Shown: positions 33,170-42,031 of the stretch, piece after piece
How positions within the stretch are numbered: the first letter of the stretch is position 1
Layout of the letters: every line of letters begins with the position of its first letter
Origin: Paraburkholderia acidicola
GTDB taxonomy: Bacteria; Pseudomonadota; Gammaproteobacteria; Burkholderiales; Burkholderiaceae
Direction: 5' to 3'
Length of the DNA stretch: 64,000 nt
Assembly: GCF_002362315.1 (NCBI RefSeq)
Contig: NZ_MTZV01000006.1
Span: 1,860,001-1,924,000, forward strand
Notes under the pieces: generated by a model
The model's input: the letters and a program-made list of their open reading frames with translations, nothing else
Databases searched by the model: none
What the model was told of the DNA's origin: nothing
Made by a program: the position numbers and the translations under genes

Positions 33170-35797
33170 ATGCTCAAGTCTTCCATCGTCCGTCTCGTCG
33201 CTGTCTCGGTACGCTATCCGGTGCAGATCATCGCGCTGTCGCTGATCCTCGCTGTCGCAAGCGGGTATTACGTCGCCCATCACTTCAAGATCAACACGGA
33301 CATCAGCCGTCTCGTCGAAACGGACAAGCAATGGTCGGCGCTCAGCGACTCGATGGACCAGGCTTTTCCGCAGCGCGGCACGACGCTGCTCGTTGTCGTC
33401 GAGGCTCAGGCGCCCGAATTCGCCGATGCCGCGGCCAATGCGCTCACTGACGCCCTGCGCAAGGAAACCAGCGAATTCGTCGCGGTCTCGCAGCCGTCCG
33501 GCGGCCCGTTCTTCGAACGTAACGGCATGCTGTTCCCCTCGCTGAAAGACGTCGAATCGACGACCTCGCAGCTGGTTCAGGCGCGGCCGCTCGTCAATAC
33601 GCTGGCGCACGATCCGAGCCTGACCGGACTCGCCGGTACGCTGAACACGACGTTGCTGCTGCCGCTGCAGATCGGCCAGGTGAAGCTGCCCGATATGAGT
33701 CATCTGCTGTCGCAAAGCGCAATTACGCTCGACCGCGTGCTGGCCGGCCAGCCGGCGGCGTTCTCGTGGCGTGCGCTGGTCGACAAGGATGTCGCGACGA
33801 ACCCGGCGCGCGCGTTCATCACCGTGCAGCCGGTCGTCGACTTCGGTGCGCTCGAACCGGGCGCGCGTGCGTCGAAGGCCATTCGCGCCGCCGCTGCATC
33901 GCTTGATCTCGACACGCACTACGGCGCGCAGGTCCGGCTCACCGGCGAGCAACCGCTCGCCGACGAAGAGTTCGCGTCGGTGCAGGACGGTGCCGCGCTG
34001 AACGGTATCGCTACCTTCATCGTCGTGCTCGTGATTCTCTGGCTCGCGCTGCGCTCGGGCCGTCTGATCCTCGCCGTGTTCATCACGCTGTTCGTCGGAC
34101 TTGCGATCACCGCTGCGCTCGGGCTCATGATGGTCGACGCGCTGAACATGATCTCGGTGGCGTTCATGGTGCTGTTCGTCGGGCTTGGCGTCGATTTCGG
34201 CGTGCAGTTCGGCGTCAAGTATCGCGAGGAGCGCCATCGAGACGACCGGCTTCCTGCCGCACTGGTGCAGACGGCGCATAGCATCGGCGTACCGCTGACG
34301 CTCGCGGCCATCGCTGTCGCCGAAAGCTTCTTCTCGTTCCTGCCCACCGCGTATCGCGGCGTGTCCGAACTCGGAAAGATCGCCGGCGTCGGGATGTTCG
34401 TCGCGTATCTGACCAACATGACGCTGCTGCCCGCCCTGATCAAGGTGCTGAATCCGCCGGGCGAAGCAAGTTCGCCTGGGTTCCGGCAGCTCGCGCCGGT
34501 CGACGATTTTCTCGACCGTCATCGCAAGCCGGTGCTGATCGGCACGCTCATCGTCGTGATCGGCGCGCTGCCGCTGCTCACGCATCTGCGCTTCGATTTC
34601 AACCCGCTGCATCTGAAGGACCCGCATACGGAATCGATGGCGACGCTGCTGTCGTTGAAAGATTCGCCCGAGGCTGCGGTCAACGACGTGCACGTGCTCG
34701 CGTCGTCGCAGGCGGACGCGGCGCGCATCGTGGCGCACCTTTCGACGCTGCCCGAAGTCGGCCGCATCACGACGCTCGCCACCTTTATCCCGCCCGATCA
34801 GCCGCAGAAGATCGCGCTGATCGATGCGGCCGCGCAGCAGTTATTGCCCGCGCTCACGCAGACGCCCGCGCCGCCTGCCACCGATGCCGTGCGCGTAGCC
34901 GCGCTCAAACGCGCGGCGAACCAGCTGTCGCTCGCCGCCGACGACCACCCTGGTCCCGGCGCCGCCGAAGCGCAGCATCTGTCGGCCACGCTGATGAAAC
35001 TCGCCGCCGCCGACGCCGCCACCCGCGACCGCGCCGAGCACGCGATGTCGGATCCGCTTAAACTCGCGCTGCAGCAACTTGCAGCACTGCTGCAGCCAAC
35101 GTTGATCACGCAAGCCACGCTGCCGCCGCAAATCGTGCGCGACTGGCTCGCATCCGACGGCCGCGCGCTCGTCGACATCTCGCCGAAGATCGCGGCAGGC
35201 GCCGATCCTGGCGACGACACCGTGCTGCGCCGCTTCGCGAACGCGGTGAAGGCCGCCGAGCCCGGCGCGATCGGTGGACCGATCTCGATCCTGCATTCCG
35301 CCAACACGATCATCAAGGCGTTCCTGCAGGCCGCCGGCTGGTCGGTGCTGTCGATCACGATCCTGCTGTGGTTGACGCTGCGCCGCTTCGGCGACGTGCT
35401 GCGCACGCTGATTCCGCTGCTGGTATCGGCGGTGGTGACGCTGGAGCTGTGCGTGGTTTTCGGTATGCCGCTCAACTTCGCGAATATCATCGCGCTGCCG
35501 CTGATGCTCGGCGTCGGCGTCGCCTTCAAGATTTACTTCGTGATGGCATGGCGCAACGGCCAGACCGGTCTGTTGCAGTCGAGCCTCACGCATGCAGTCA
35601 TGTTCAGCGCCGCTACGACGGCGACCGCGTTCGGCAGCCTGTGGCTGTCGCACCATCCGGGTACGGCAAGCATGGGACGGCTGCTGGCGCTGTCGTTGCT
35701 CTGTACGCTGATCGGCGCGGTCGTGTTCCAGCCGGTATTGATGGGTAAGCCGCGCCCGAAGCGCGCCAGGAAAAAATTGCAAGGGATTGACGGATGA
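33170..35797 (+). CDS. hpnN: Hopanoid transporter HpnN (RND/MMPL family)
   Basis: An 875-residue RND-type transporter with two MMPL halves. Hydrophobic clusters lie at the first 35 residues, residues about 285-430, and 720-860. Each half has a large periplasmic loop; NTDISRLVETDKQWSALSD starts the first. The proton-relay-like segment is VLFVGLGVDFGVQFGVKYREE (only the D-F-G-V core is typical). HpnN moves hopanoids from the inner to the outer membrane. ATG 33170 gives the family start MLKSSIVRLVAVS; GTG 33134 is an alternative. The stop overlaps the next gene by four bases. Confidence 0.9.
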   Translation: MLKSSIVRLVAVSVRYPVQIIALSLILAVASGYYVAHHFKINTDISRLVETDKQWSALSDSMDQAFPQRGTTLLVVVEAQAPEFADAAANALTDALRKETSEFVAVSQPSGGPFFERNGMLFPSLKDVESTTSQLVQARPLVNTLAHDPSLTGLAGTLNTTLLLPLQIGQVKLPDMSHLLSQSAITLDRVLAGQPAAFSWRALVDKDVATNPARAFITVQPVVDFGALEPGARASKAIRAAAASLDLDTHYGAQVRLTGEQPLADEEFASVQDGAALNGIATFIVVLVILWLALRSGRLILAVFITLFVGLAITAALGLMMVDALNMISVAFMVLFVGLGVDFGVQFGVKYREERHRDDRLPAALVQTAHSIGVPLTLAAIAVAESFFSFLPTAYRGVSELGKIAGVGMFVAYLTNMTLLPALIKVLNPPGEASSPGFRQLAPVDDFLDRHRKPVLIGTLIVVIGALPLLTHLRFDFNPLHLKDPHTESMATLLSLKDSPEAAVNDVHVLASSQADAARIVAHLSTLPEVGRITTLATFIPPDQPQKIALIDAAAQQLLPALTQTPAPPATDAVRVAALKRAANQLSLAADDHPGPGAAEAQHLSATLMKLAAADAATRDRAEHAMSDPLKLALQQLAALLQPTLITQATLPPQIVRDWLASDGRALVDISPKIAAGADPGDDTVLRRFANAVKAAEPGAIGGPISILHSANTIIKAFLQAAGWSVLSITILLWLTLRRFGDVLRTLIPLLVSAVVTLELCVVFGMPLNFANIIALPLMLGVGVAFKIYFVMAWRNGQTGLLQSSLTHAVMFSAATTATAFGSLWLSHHPGTASMGRLLALSLLCTLIGAVVFQPVLMGKPRPKRARKKLQGIDG

Positions 35798-36882
35798 AGA
35801 TGCGAAACCCCGCACTGGCGCTGCTCGCAGCAGGCCTCGTCACGGGCTGTGCGACAGGCCCCGACCGGAAACCAGGCGACCCCTTTGAACCGGTGAATCG
35901 TGTGATCTTCAAGGCCAATGACGCGATCGACACGCACATCGCCGTACCGATCGCCAAAGGCTACGAGAAAGTGACGCCGGAGCCGATCCGCACGGCGCTC
36001 AGTAACTTCTTTTCGAATCTCGGTGACCTCGGCAATGCGGCCAACAACCTGCTGCAGCTGAATATCACCGACGCCACCGAAGACGTGATGCGCTTCACGA
36101 TGAATTCGGTGTTCGGTATCGGCGGCCTGATCGACTTCGCAACGCCCGCCGGCCTGCCGAAGCACAACCAGGACTTCGGACTGACGATGGGCCGCTGGGG
36201 CGTGCCGGCAGGTCCGTATCTGGTGCTGCCGCTGTTCGGCCCGAGTTCGGTCCGCGACGGTATCGGCCTTGCGGTCGATGTGCGCTTCAATCCGTTGAAC
36301 TACGCGGAACCGGCGCTGCGCAATCCGCTGTATGTGGCGCAGTTCGTGAGCAAGCGCTCCGATCTGCTCGGAGCGTCGGATCTGCTGCAGCAAGCGGCGC
36401 TCGACAAGTACACGTTCGTGCGCGACGCGTACACGCAGCAGCGGCAATCGCGCGTGCATCGCAACGGCACGGCGGCGCCGCCGCTGCCGGATTATGGTGA
36501 TCCGGATGCGCCGGGGGCTGCGGCGCCGGCTTCGGGTGCAGCCAGTGGCTTGCCGAACTATGCGGACCCCGGTGAATCGGCGGCGCCTGCGTCGGGCAGT
36601 GGCACGGCGCAACCGGCGGTCAATGTGCCCAATTACAGCGATCCTGGCGAATCGGCTAAACCGGCTCAGCCTGCGTCGAGCAGTGGCGCCGCGCAACCGC
36701 CGGTCGATGTACCCAACTACAGCGACCCCGGCGCATCTGCCAAACCCGCTCAATCCGCGTCAGGCAATAGCGCAGCACAAGCACCGGTCAACGCGCCCGC
36801 TTACACCGACCCCGGCGCATCCGCGAAACTGGCTCAACCTTCGGCAAACGGCGCAGCAGCACCGACGCCCGCTGCACCGTAA
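35794..36882 (+). CDS. MlaA/VacJ-family outer-membrane lipoprotein with repeat tail
   Basis: A 362-residue lipoprotein. The lipobox is LLAAGLVTGC with a good signal peptide. The MlaA core (residues about 28-225) has DPFEPVNRVIFKANDAIDT, NMLQLNITDATEDVMRFTMN-type motifs and WGVPAGPYLVLPLFGPSSVR. Beyond the core there is a long 125-residue C-terminal extension made of five imperfect repeats (see the repeat entry). MlaA extracts phospholipids from the outer leaflet. It is translationally coupled to hpnN by an ATGA overlap, which links it to hopanoid trafficking. Confidence 0.88.
   Translation: MKMRNPALALLAAGLVTGCATGPDRKPGDPFEPVNRVIFKANDAIDTHIAVPIAKGYEKVTPEPIRTALSNFFSNLGDLGNAANNLLQLNITDATEDVMRFTMNSVFGIGGLIDFATPAGLPKHNQDFGLTMGRWGVPAGPYLVLPLFGPSSVRDGIGLAVDVRFNPLNYAEPALRNPLYVAQFVSKRSDLLGASDLLQQAALDKYTFVRDAYTQQRQSRVHRNGTAAPPLPDYGDPDAPGAAAPASGAASGLPNYADPGESAAPASGSGTAQPAVNVPNYSDPGESAKPAQPASSSGAAQPPVDVPNYSDPGASAKPAQSASGNSAAQAPVNAPAYTDPGASAKLAQPSANGAAAPTPAAP
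36481..36879 (+). repeat. Five-copy Tyr-x-Asp-Pro-Gly repeat in the MlaA-like protein
   Basis: Each unit is about 25-28 residues and centres on N-Y-x-D-P-G-x-S-A-x-P-A followed by an Ala/Gln/Ser linker. Copies begin with LPDYGDPDAPG, LPNYADPGESA, VPNYSDPGESA, VPNYSDPGASA and APAYTDPGASA. The unit is largely disordered in composition. Copies are diverged at the DNA level but clearly tandem. Confidence 0.8.
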
Positions 36883-36922
36883 AGCGTCGCCCAGCGGTCG
36901 TCCCGCCGCTGCGCCTCAACGC

Positions 36923-36959
36923 AAAACAGCCCGACATGCTCACGCATGCCGGGCTGTTT
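36923..36959. terminator. Bidirectional intrinsic terminator
   Basis: AAACAGCCCG and CGGGCTGTTT form a long stem, extended inside by ACATG/CATGC, around a short loop (CTCACG). A-rich and T-rich flanks make it functional for the plus-strand MlaA-like gene and the convergent hpnG. Confidence 0.8.
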
Positions 36960-37000
36960 CGTTGTGATCGACGGAAATGCTGCCTGAGACTGCTCCGCGC

Positions 37001-37708
37001 TCAGCGCGTCGTGCGCGGATGCAGCGCACCGGCTTCACCAAGCGCCCGACGTGCCTCGACCAGCGACTTCCGCGCCGCGCGCGCATCGCTGGCAAGCTGG
37101 AGCAACGCGCCCAGTTGCGACGGCTGGCGAATCAGCTCGCGCAGGATCGGCGCGAGCGCGGTCCGGCCGTCGTCCCGCAACCCGGCAGTCGCCGCGGGCG
37201 GCAACGTGCGCCACGCCGGATCGACGATCGCGCGACATACCGCGAACGGCATTCCGTGCGCCGCCGCGGTTGTGCCCGCGACATGCGATTCCATATCGAC
37301 TGCGAGCGCGCCCGTCGCCCGGTGCAGCGCGGCCTTCGCGGCGGCACCGGTAAGCGGCGCGGTCACCGCGGCCTGCAAGCCACGACGCAAGCGCGCGCCG
37401 AGCGGCGTAGCGGCCAGCGCGGCGGCGATCAGGTCGCTCCAGGGTTGATCGGTGGCAATACGGCCGAGCGGCCCATCGACGGCATCGGCCACGATCAGCG
37501 TGCCCGCCGTGAGCTCCGGCGCGAGCCCGCCGGCCGTGCCGAAACTGACGATGCCCGAACAGCCGCGCGCCACGGCCTCGTTCAATGCGCGCTCAAGAAG
37601 ATCGGCGCGCGCCGCGAACACCGTTTCGACACCCGCGCCGCGCGCAATCCGCGCCTCGAACGCCATGCCGGTCACGACGATGACCGGTAGATCGGACATC
37701 GTCTTCAT
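37001..37708 (-). CDS. hpnG: Hopanoid-associated phosphorylase HpnG
   Basis: A 235-residue nucleoside-phosphorylase-fold enzyme: VIVVTGMAFEARIARG at the N terminus, GIVSFGTAGGLAPELTAG (phosphate loop) and VDMESHVAGTTAAAHG (the M-E-S-H catalytic segment). HpnG removes adenine from adenosylhopane to give ribosylhopane. ATG 37708 is chosen because it forms a TGATG overlap with the shc stop; ATG 37699 is possible. It is the last gene of the hpnD-hpnE-shc-hpnG operon. The long frame to 38731 is a shadow of shc. Confidence 0.88.
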   Translation of the reverse strand: MKTMSDLPVIVVTGMAFEARIARGAGVETVFAARADLLERALNEAVARGCSGIVSFGTAGGLAPELTAGTLIVADAVDGPLGRIATDQPWSDLIAAALAATPLGARLRRGLQAAVTAPLTGAAAKAALHRATGALAVDMESHVAGTTAAAHGMPFAVCRAIVDPAWRTLPPAATAGLRDDGRTALAPILRELIRQPSQLGALLQLASDARAARKSLVEARRALGEAGALHPRTTR

Positions 37709-39732
37709 CACATCCCGACCGTGACGCGCGTCTCGCCGTCGCGTTTCAACTGTCGATAGCGCGCGAGCGCCCATAGCGGGAAGAACTTGCGATACCCGTG
37801 ATAGCGCAGATAGAACACGCGCGGAAAGCCCGTTGCGGTGAAGCGCGTCTCGTCCCACAAGCCATGTTCGCGCTGCTCGCGCACCAGGTACGCGATGCCG
37901 CGTGCGACCGCCGGGTGGTCGACGTCGCCGGTCGCCATCAGGCCGAGCAGCCCCCATGCGGTTTGCGACGCGGTGCTCGGCGCCCGTTCGTAGCCGCGGT
38001 AGTCGAGCTTGTAGCTCGTGCCGTCCTCGCCCCAGCCGCCGTCGTCGTTCTGGATCGCGATGAGCCATTGGGCGGCGCGACGCATGCGCGGATCGTCGTG
38101 AGCCATACCGGCCGCGTTCAGCGAGCACAGCGCGGTCCACGTGCCGTACACGTAGTTCATCCCCCAGCGGCCGTACCAGCTGCCGTCCGGCAACTGTTCC
38201 TTGAGTACATAGTCGAGCGCACGCTGCGCCGGCTCGCTCGCGGCCGGCAGTTCGCCGAGCTGCGCGAGCATCGACAGACAGCGGCCCGATACGTCGGCGG
38301 TGGGCGGATCGAGCAACGCACCGTGATCGGAGAACGGAATGTTGTTCAGGTAGTACTGAGTGTTTTCCGGCTCGAATGCGCCCCAGCCGCCGTCGCTGCT
38401 CTGCATGCCGACCACCCATTCGCGCGCACGCGCAATGGCTTCGCGATCGACATTCGACTGCGTGAGCGCGGCCGCACGATGCATCGCCATCGCGACCACC
38501 GCCGTATCGTCGACATCCGGATAGTGCGGATTCGCGTACTGGAACGCCCAGCCGCCGGAGCGGATATCCGGGCGGCGCGAGATCCAGTCGCCGCGCACGT
38601 CGAGGATCTGCAGCGGGCGCAGCCATTGAAGCCCGCGCAGCGCCGCTTCTTCGGCGCGCGCGTCGCCGGTTTCGAGCAGCGCGTGCGCCACCAGCGACGT
38701 ATCCCACACCGGCGACAGGCAAGGCTGGCAATACGCCTCGTCATCGTGGATCACCAGCAGCTTGTCGAGCGCGCGGCGCGCAGTGGCACGCTGCGGATGG
38801 TCGGCCGGATAGCCGAGCACGTCGTACATCATGACAGCGTTCGCCATCGCCGGGAAAATGGCGCCGAGGCCGTCCTCGCCGTTCAGCCGTTCATCGACGA
38901 ACGCGACCGCGGCATCGACGGAGCGGCGCCGCGTGTGCTGCGGAAACAGCCCGTCGACGAGGCGCAGCACGCCATCGACCGCGCGGAAGAACACGAACCA
39001 GCTCTGACTCTGATGCCCAGCCTTCGGCAGCAGCCCGGTCGTAACCGGCGCGCCGCGAAACAGCTCGTCGATGCGCACGCCAAGCGGATTGCGCGCGACC
39101 GGCCGCTTCGCGTTCAGCACCAGCAGCGGCACGATCACCGTGCGCGCCCAGTACGACACCTTCGACAGATGGAACGGAAACCATTTCGGCAGCAGCATGA
39201 TCTCGACCGGCATCATCGGCACGGCGTACCACGACACGACGCCGAACAGCGCGAGCATGATGCGCGTGAAGACGTTCGACGCTTCCGCGCCGCCGTGCGC
39301 GAGGATCGCTTCGCGGGCGCGGCGCATGTGCTCCGCGTCTTCGGGATCGCCGATCATCTTCAGTGCGAAGTACGCTTTCACGCTCGCGCTGACGTCGAGC
39401 GCGCCGTCGGTGAAGAGCGGCCAGCCGCCGTCCGGCAACTGGATACGGCGCAGATAGCGCGCAATCTTCTGTTCGAGTTCGAGGTTCGGCGTCTCGCCGA
39501 GATAGTGGACGAGCAGCACGTATTCGGCGGGAATCGTCGCGTCGGCTTCGAGTTCGTAGACCCAGTGGCCGTCGGGACGCTGTGCGTCGAGAATCGCCGT
39601 GGTTGCGTGCTCGACGGCGGTATTGAGCGCGGCATCCGGTACGCCGCCGCCGTGGGCAGCATCGGGCAGCGGCGCGGTCGCGTCGGTCGCGTCGGTCTCG
39701 TCGGTCGTGTGGGCAAGAGACAGGTCGTTCAT
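37708..39732 (-). CDS. shc: Squalene-hopene cyclase
   Basis: A 674-residue cyclase that turns squalene into hopene/hopanol. The catalytic acid motif is PDVDDTAVVAMA (D-x-D-D, near residue 406), and several QW repeats are visible (for example RPDGHWVYELE, QSSDGGWGAFEPEN, LPDGSWYGRWGMNY, QNDDGGWGEDGTS). N-terminal Ala/Asp/Thr-rich 20 residues precede the core. It is peripheral on the inner membrane, with a hydrophobic patch in the FPFHLSKVSYWARTV region. The start overlaps the hpnE stop by four bases, and the stop overlaps the hpnG start, so the operon is tightly coupled. Confidence 0.94.
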   Translation of the reverse strand: MNDLSLAHTTDETDATDATAPLPDAAHGGGVPDAALNTAVEHATTAILDAQRPDGHWVYELEADATIPAEYVLLVHYLGETPNLELEQKIARYLRRIQLPDGGWPLFTDGALDVSASVKAYFALKMIGDPEDAEHMRRAREAILAHGGAEASNVFTRIMLALFGVVSWYAVPMMPVEIMLLPKWFPFHLSKVSYWARTVIVPLLVLNAKRPVARNPLGVRIDELFRGAPVTTGLLPKAGHQSQSWFVFFRAVDGVLRLVDGLFPQHTRRRSVDAAVAFVDERLNGEDGLGAIFPAMANAVMMYDVLGYPADHPQRATARRALDKLLVIHDDEAYCQPCLSPVWDTSLVAHALLETGDARAEEAALRGLQWLRPLQILDVRGDWISRRPDIRSGGWAFQYANPHYPDVDDTAVVAMAMHRAAALTQSNVDREAIARAREWVVGMQSSDGGWGAFEPENTQYYLNNIPFSDHGALLDPPTADVSGRCLSMLAQLGELPAASEPAQRALDYVLKEQLPDGSWYGRWGMNYVYGTWTALCSLNAAGMAHDDPRMRRAAQWLIAIQNDDGGWGEDGTSYKLDYRGYERAPSTASQTAWGLLGLMATGDVDHPAVARGIAYLVREQREHGLWDETRFTATGFPRVFYLRYHGYRKFFPLWALARYRQLKRDGETRVTVGM

Positions 39733-40994
39733 CGGCGTTCCATCGGTTCGTTCAGGAGCGCATCCGCGGCCTTCTGGCCGGAGCGGATCGCTCCTTCGAT
39801 CGTCGCGGGCAGGCCGGTAGCCGTCCAGTCGCCCGCGAGCATCAGGTTATTCCAGCGAGTGCGCGTGCCGGGGCGGCGCATCTCTTCTTCAGGCAGCGCG
39901 GCAAACGTCGCGCACTTTTCGCTGACGATCTGCCAGGTCGGCATCGGCTCGACCGGCAGGTTCGCCGCCTGCGCCACCTCGGCCCAGACGATCCGCGCGA
40001 GTTGCTCGCGCGGCATGTCGATCAGCCGGTCCGCGCCGCTGATCGTCACCGACAGGCGGCCATCGAAGGCAAACAGCCACTCGGCCGTCGCATTCAGCAA
40101 GCCGAGCATCGGCGGGTGGCCGATGGGGGGATCGACAGCGAAATGCACGTTGACGATCGCCGTGAAGCGGCCGGGCGTCTGCACGCCGGGCACCAGCGTC
40201 TGCGCGACGTTCGGCGGTACCGCGAGCACGACCGCGTCGCCGTTCGCGAGTTCGACGCGCAGGTCGCCGAAATCGAGCGCGGCGGCCCGCCCCGTGTCGG
40301 CAAATTCAATCGATTTCAACTGCGAGCCAAGCCGGATCTCCGCACCGCCATGCTGCAGCAGGCGCAGCGCGGGATCGATGAAGGCGCTCGCGAGGCCGTT
40401 GCGCGCCACCAGCGGCCGGCATGCCTGGCCGCCCGCGACCAGCGTTTCGCGGACCACCGCGCCCGCCAGCTCAGCAGTACCGTCGCGCGGTTCGACGTTC
40501 AGCACCGCGAGAAACAGCGGCCGCAGCAGGCGATCCCACAACGCGCCGTTACAGCGCATCGTTTGTGCCATCGTGCGGCCCGGTCTGGCGAACAGCAGCG
40601 GCACGAGCGACAGATAATCGGCGGCACGCGTACCGGGCACCCGCGTGGCGCTATCGAAGATCCACAGCGGCACGCGCCCCGGCGAGAGTCGTACGGTCCA
40701 GCGCGCCTCGCTCGCCAGATCCATGAACGCATACTCGGGCTGTGCGGGTCCGACGAGTTCGTCGGCGGCACCGATCGCACGCACGTAGTTGAGCGTCGCG
40801 TGATTGCCGGACAGCACGAGGTGATTGCCGTTATCGATCGTCGCGCCAAGCGTGCGGTCGTAATACGAGCGGCAGCGCCCGCCCGCCTGGGCCGCCGCTT
40901 CGTGTAGCACCACCCGTGCGCCGCGCCGCTGCAACTGGACGGCGGCGGCGAGACCGGCAAGACCTGCGCCGATCACGTGTACGAGTTTCACCAT
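39729..40994 (-). CDS. hpnE: Squalene-forming FAD oxidoreductase HpnE
   Basis: A 421-residue FAD-dependent oxidoreductase of the phytoene-desaturase fold. The dinucleotide motif is VHVIGAGLAGLAAAVQLQR, and the C-terminal FAD segment is NNLMLAGDWTATGLPATIEG. HpnE reduces hydroxysqualene to squalene in the HpnCDE route. ATG 40994 overlaps the hpnD stop in TGATG, and the stop overlaps shc. An upstream ATG at 41024 lies within hpnD and is not needed. Confidence 0.9.
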   Translation of the reverse strand: MVKLVHVIGAGLAGLAAAVQLQRRGARVVLHEAAAQAGGRCRSYYDRTLGATIDNGNHLVLSGNHATLNYVRAIGAADELVGPAQPEYAFMDLASEARWTVRLSPGRVPLWIFDSATRVPGTRAADYLSLVPLLFARPGRTMAQTMRCNGALWDRLLRPLFLAVLNVEPRDGTAELAGAVVRETLVAGGQACRPLVARNGLASAFIDPALRLLQHGGAEIRLGSQLKSIEFADTGRAAALDFGDLRVELANGDAVVLAVPPNVAQTLVPGVQTPGRFTAIVNVHFAVDPPIGHPPMLGLLNATAEWLFAFDGRLSVTISGADRLIDMPREQLARIVWAEVAQAANLPVEPMPTWQIVSEKCATFAALPEEEMRRPGTRTRWNNLMLAGDWTATGLPATIEGAIRSGQKAADALLNEPMERR

Positions 40995-41887
40995 CAGAAG
41001 AACGCGTAGCGGGCGACGATCCACAGTAGCCGCATGCGCGGCTTGCTGACCTTCGTACGCGGAATGTCGAAGCCGCGGTCGACCGTGCGCTCGAGCAGAC
41101 AGCGATACACACCGGACATGATGCGCGGCGCGCGAACGTGGTTGCGCGAGGCGGCGTCCATGATCGCGTCGGCGGCTGCGAAATGCTGCTTCGCGCGTTC
41201 GACGAGCGGTGCGCAGACACGCGGGATCGCGGGATCGTCGGCAATCGAGGTCGGGCTCGCAGCCGCGATGCCTTCGCTCGCCAGCAATTCGCGCGGCAGG
41301 TAGCAGCGATTGATGCCCGCGTCTTCGTCGATGTCGCGCAGGATGTTCGTGAGCTGCAGCGCGCGCCCCAGGTGATGCGCGAGGTCGCGCCCCGGTTGCT
41401 CCTGCATCCCGAATATCCTCACCGATAGCCGTCCCGCCGAACTCGCGACGCGGTCGCAGTAGAGATCGAGCGTGGCTTCGTCGGGTGCGCAGATGTCTTC
41501 GGCGGCGTCCATCGCCATGCCGTCGATCATCGCGTGGAAGTCTTCGCGTTGTAGCTGGAACGTGTGAATGTGCCGCGTCAGCGCCGCCAGCGAGGCGGGC
41601 GGTGCACCGGCATAGCAGGCGTCGATGTCGGCGCGCCAGCGCTCGAGCGCAGCAGCGCGCTCGGCGCGCGGCAGATCGCCGTCGGCGATGTCGTCGACGG
41701 CGCGGCAGAACGCGTACACCTGATACATCGCGTCGCGCTGCGCGGCCGGCAAGATGCGCATGGCCAGATAAAACGAGCTGCCGGATGTGACGGCAGCGGC
41801 ATCGGTTGTTTGTGTATCGTCCACGACGAGATTGGAAACGGCCAAGACAATCTCCGCTGAAGCGCCCAAAGGCGGTGAAGAAGTCAT
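40994..41887 (-). CDS. hpnD: Presqualene diphosphate synthase HpnD
   Basis: A 297-residue squalene/phytoene synthase family enzyme. The first Asp-rich motif is YAFCRAVDDIADG, the second NILRDIDEDAGINRCYLP; both bind Mg-diphosphate. A 30-residue variable N terminus precedes the conserved SSFYLAMRILP. HpnD condenses two farnesyl diphosphates into presqualene diphosphate. It is the first gene of the hpnD-hpnE-shc-hpnG operon; 144 bp upstream contain its promoter and end at the diguanylate cyclase stop. Confidence 0.92.
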   Translation of the reverse strand: MTSSPPLGASAEIVLAVSNLVVDDTQTTDAAAVTSGSSFYLAMRILPAAQRDAMYQVYAFCRAVDDIADGDLPRAERAAALERWRADIDACYAGAPPASLAALTRHIHTFQLQREDFHAMIDGMAMDAAEDICAPDEATLDLYCDRVASSAGRLSVRIFGMQEQPGRDLAHHLGRALQLTNILRDIDEDAGINRCYLPRELLASEGIAAASPTSIADDPAIPRVCAPLVERAKQHFAAADAIMDAASRNHVRAPRIMSGVYRCLLERTVDRGFDIPRTKVSKPRMRLLWIVARYAFF

Positions 41888-42031
41888 GCCTACCCGCAGG
41901 GCAAGCCGCCCGCGCGCGCGGACACGCGCGAAACCGGCTGGGATACCGGAAGCGGCGAAAAGTATACCAATCTTTGCCCTGACCCGCAGTTTGGGGGTGC
42001 CATCGACGGTTTTTGCGCCGACGACCCGCGC

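Noticed and set aside
32822..34738. A 638-codon minus-strand frame opposite hpnN
   Set aside because: Shadow of hpnN: its translation is Arg/Gln/His-rich without domains, while the plus strand gives a full RND transporter.
37798..40617. A 939-codon plus-strand frame opposite shc and hpnE
   Set aside because: Long only because of high G+C; the minus strand gives two complete, motif-bearing enzymes.
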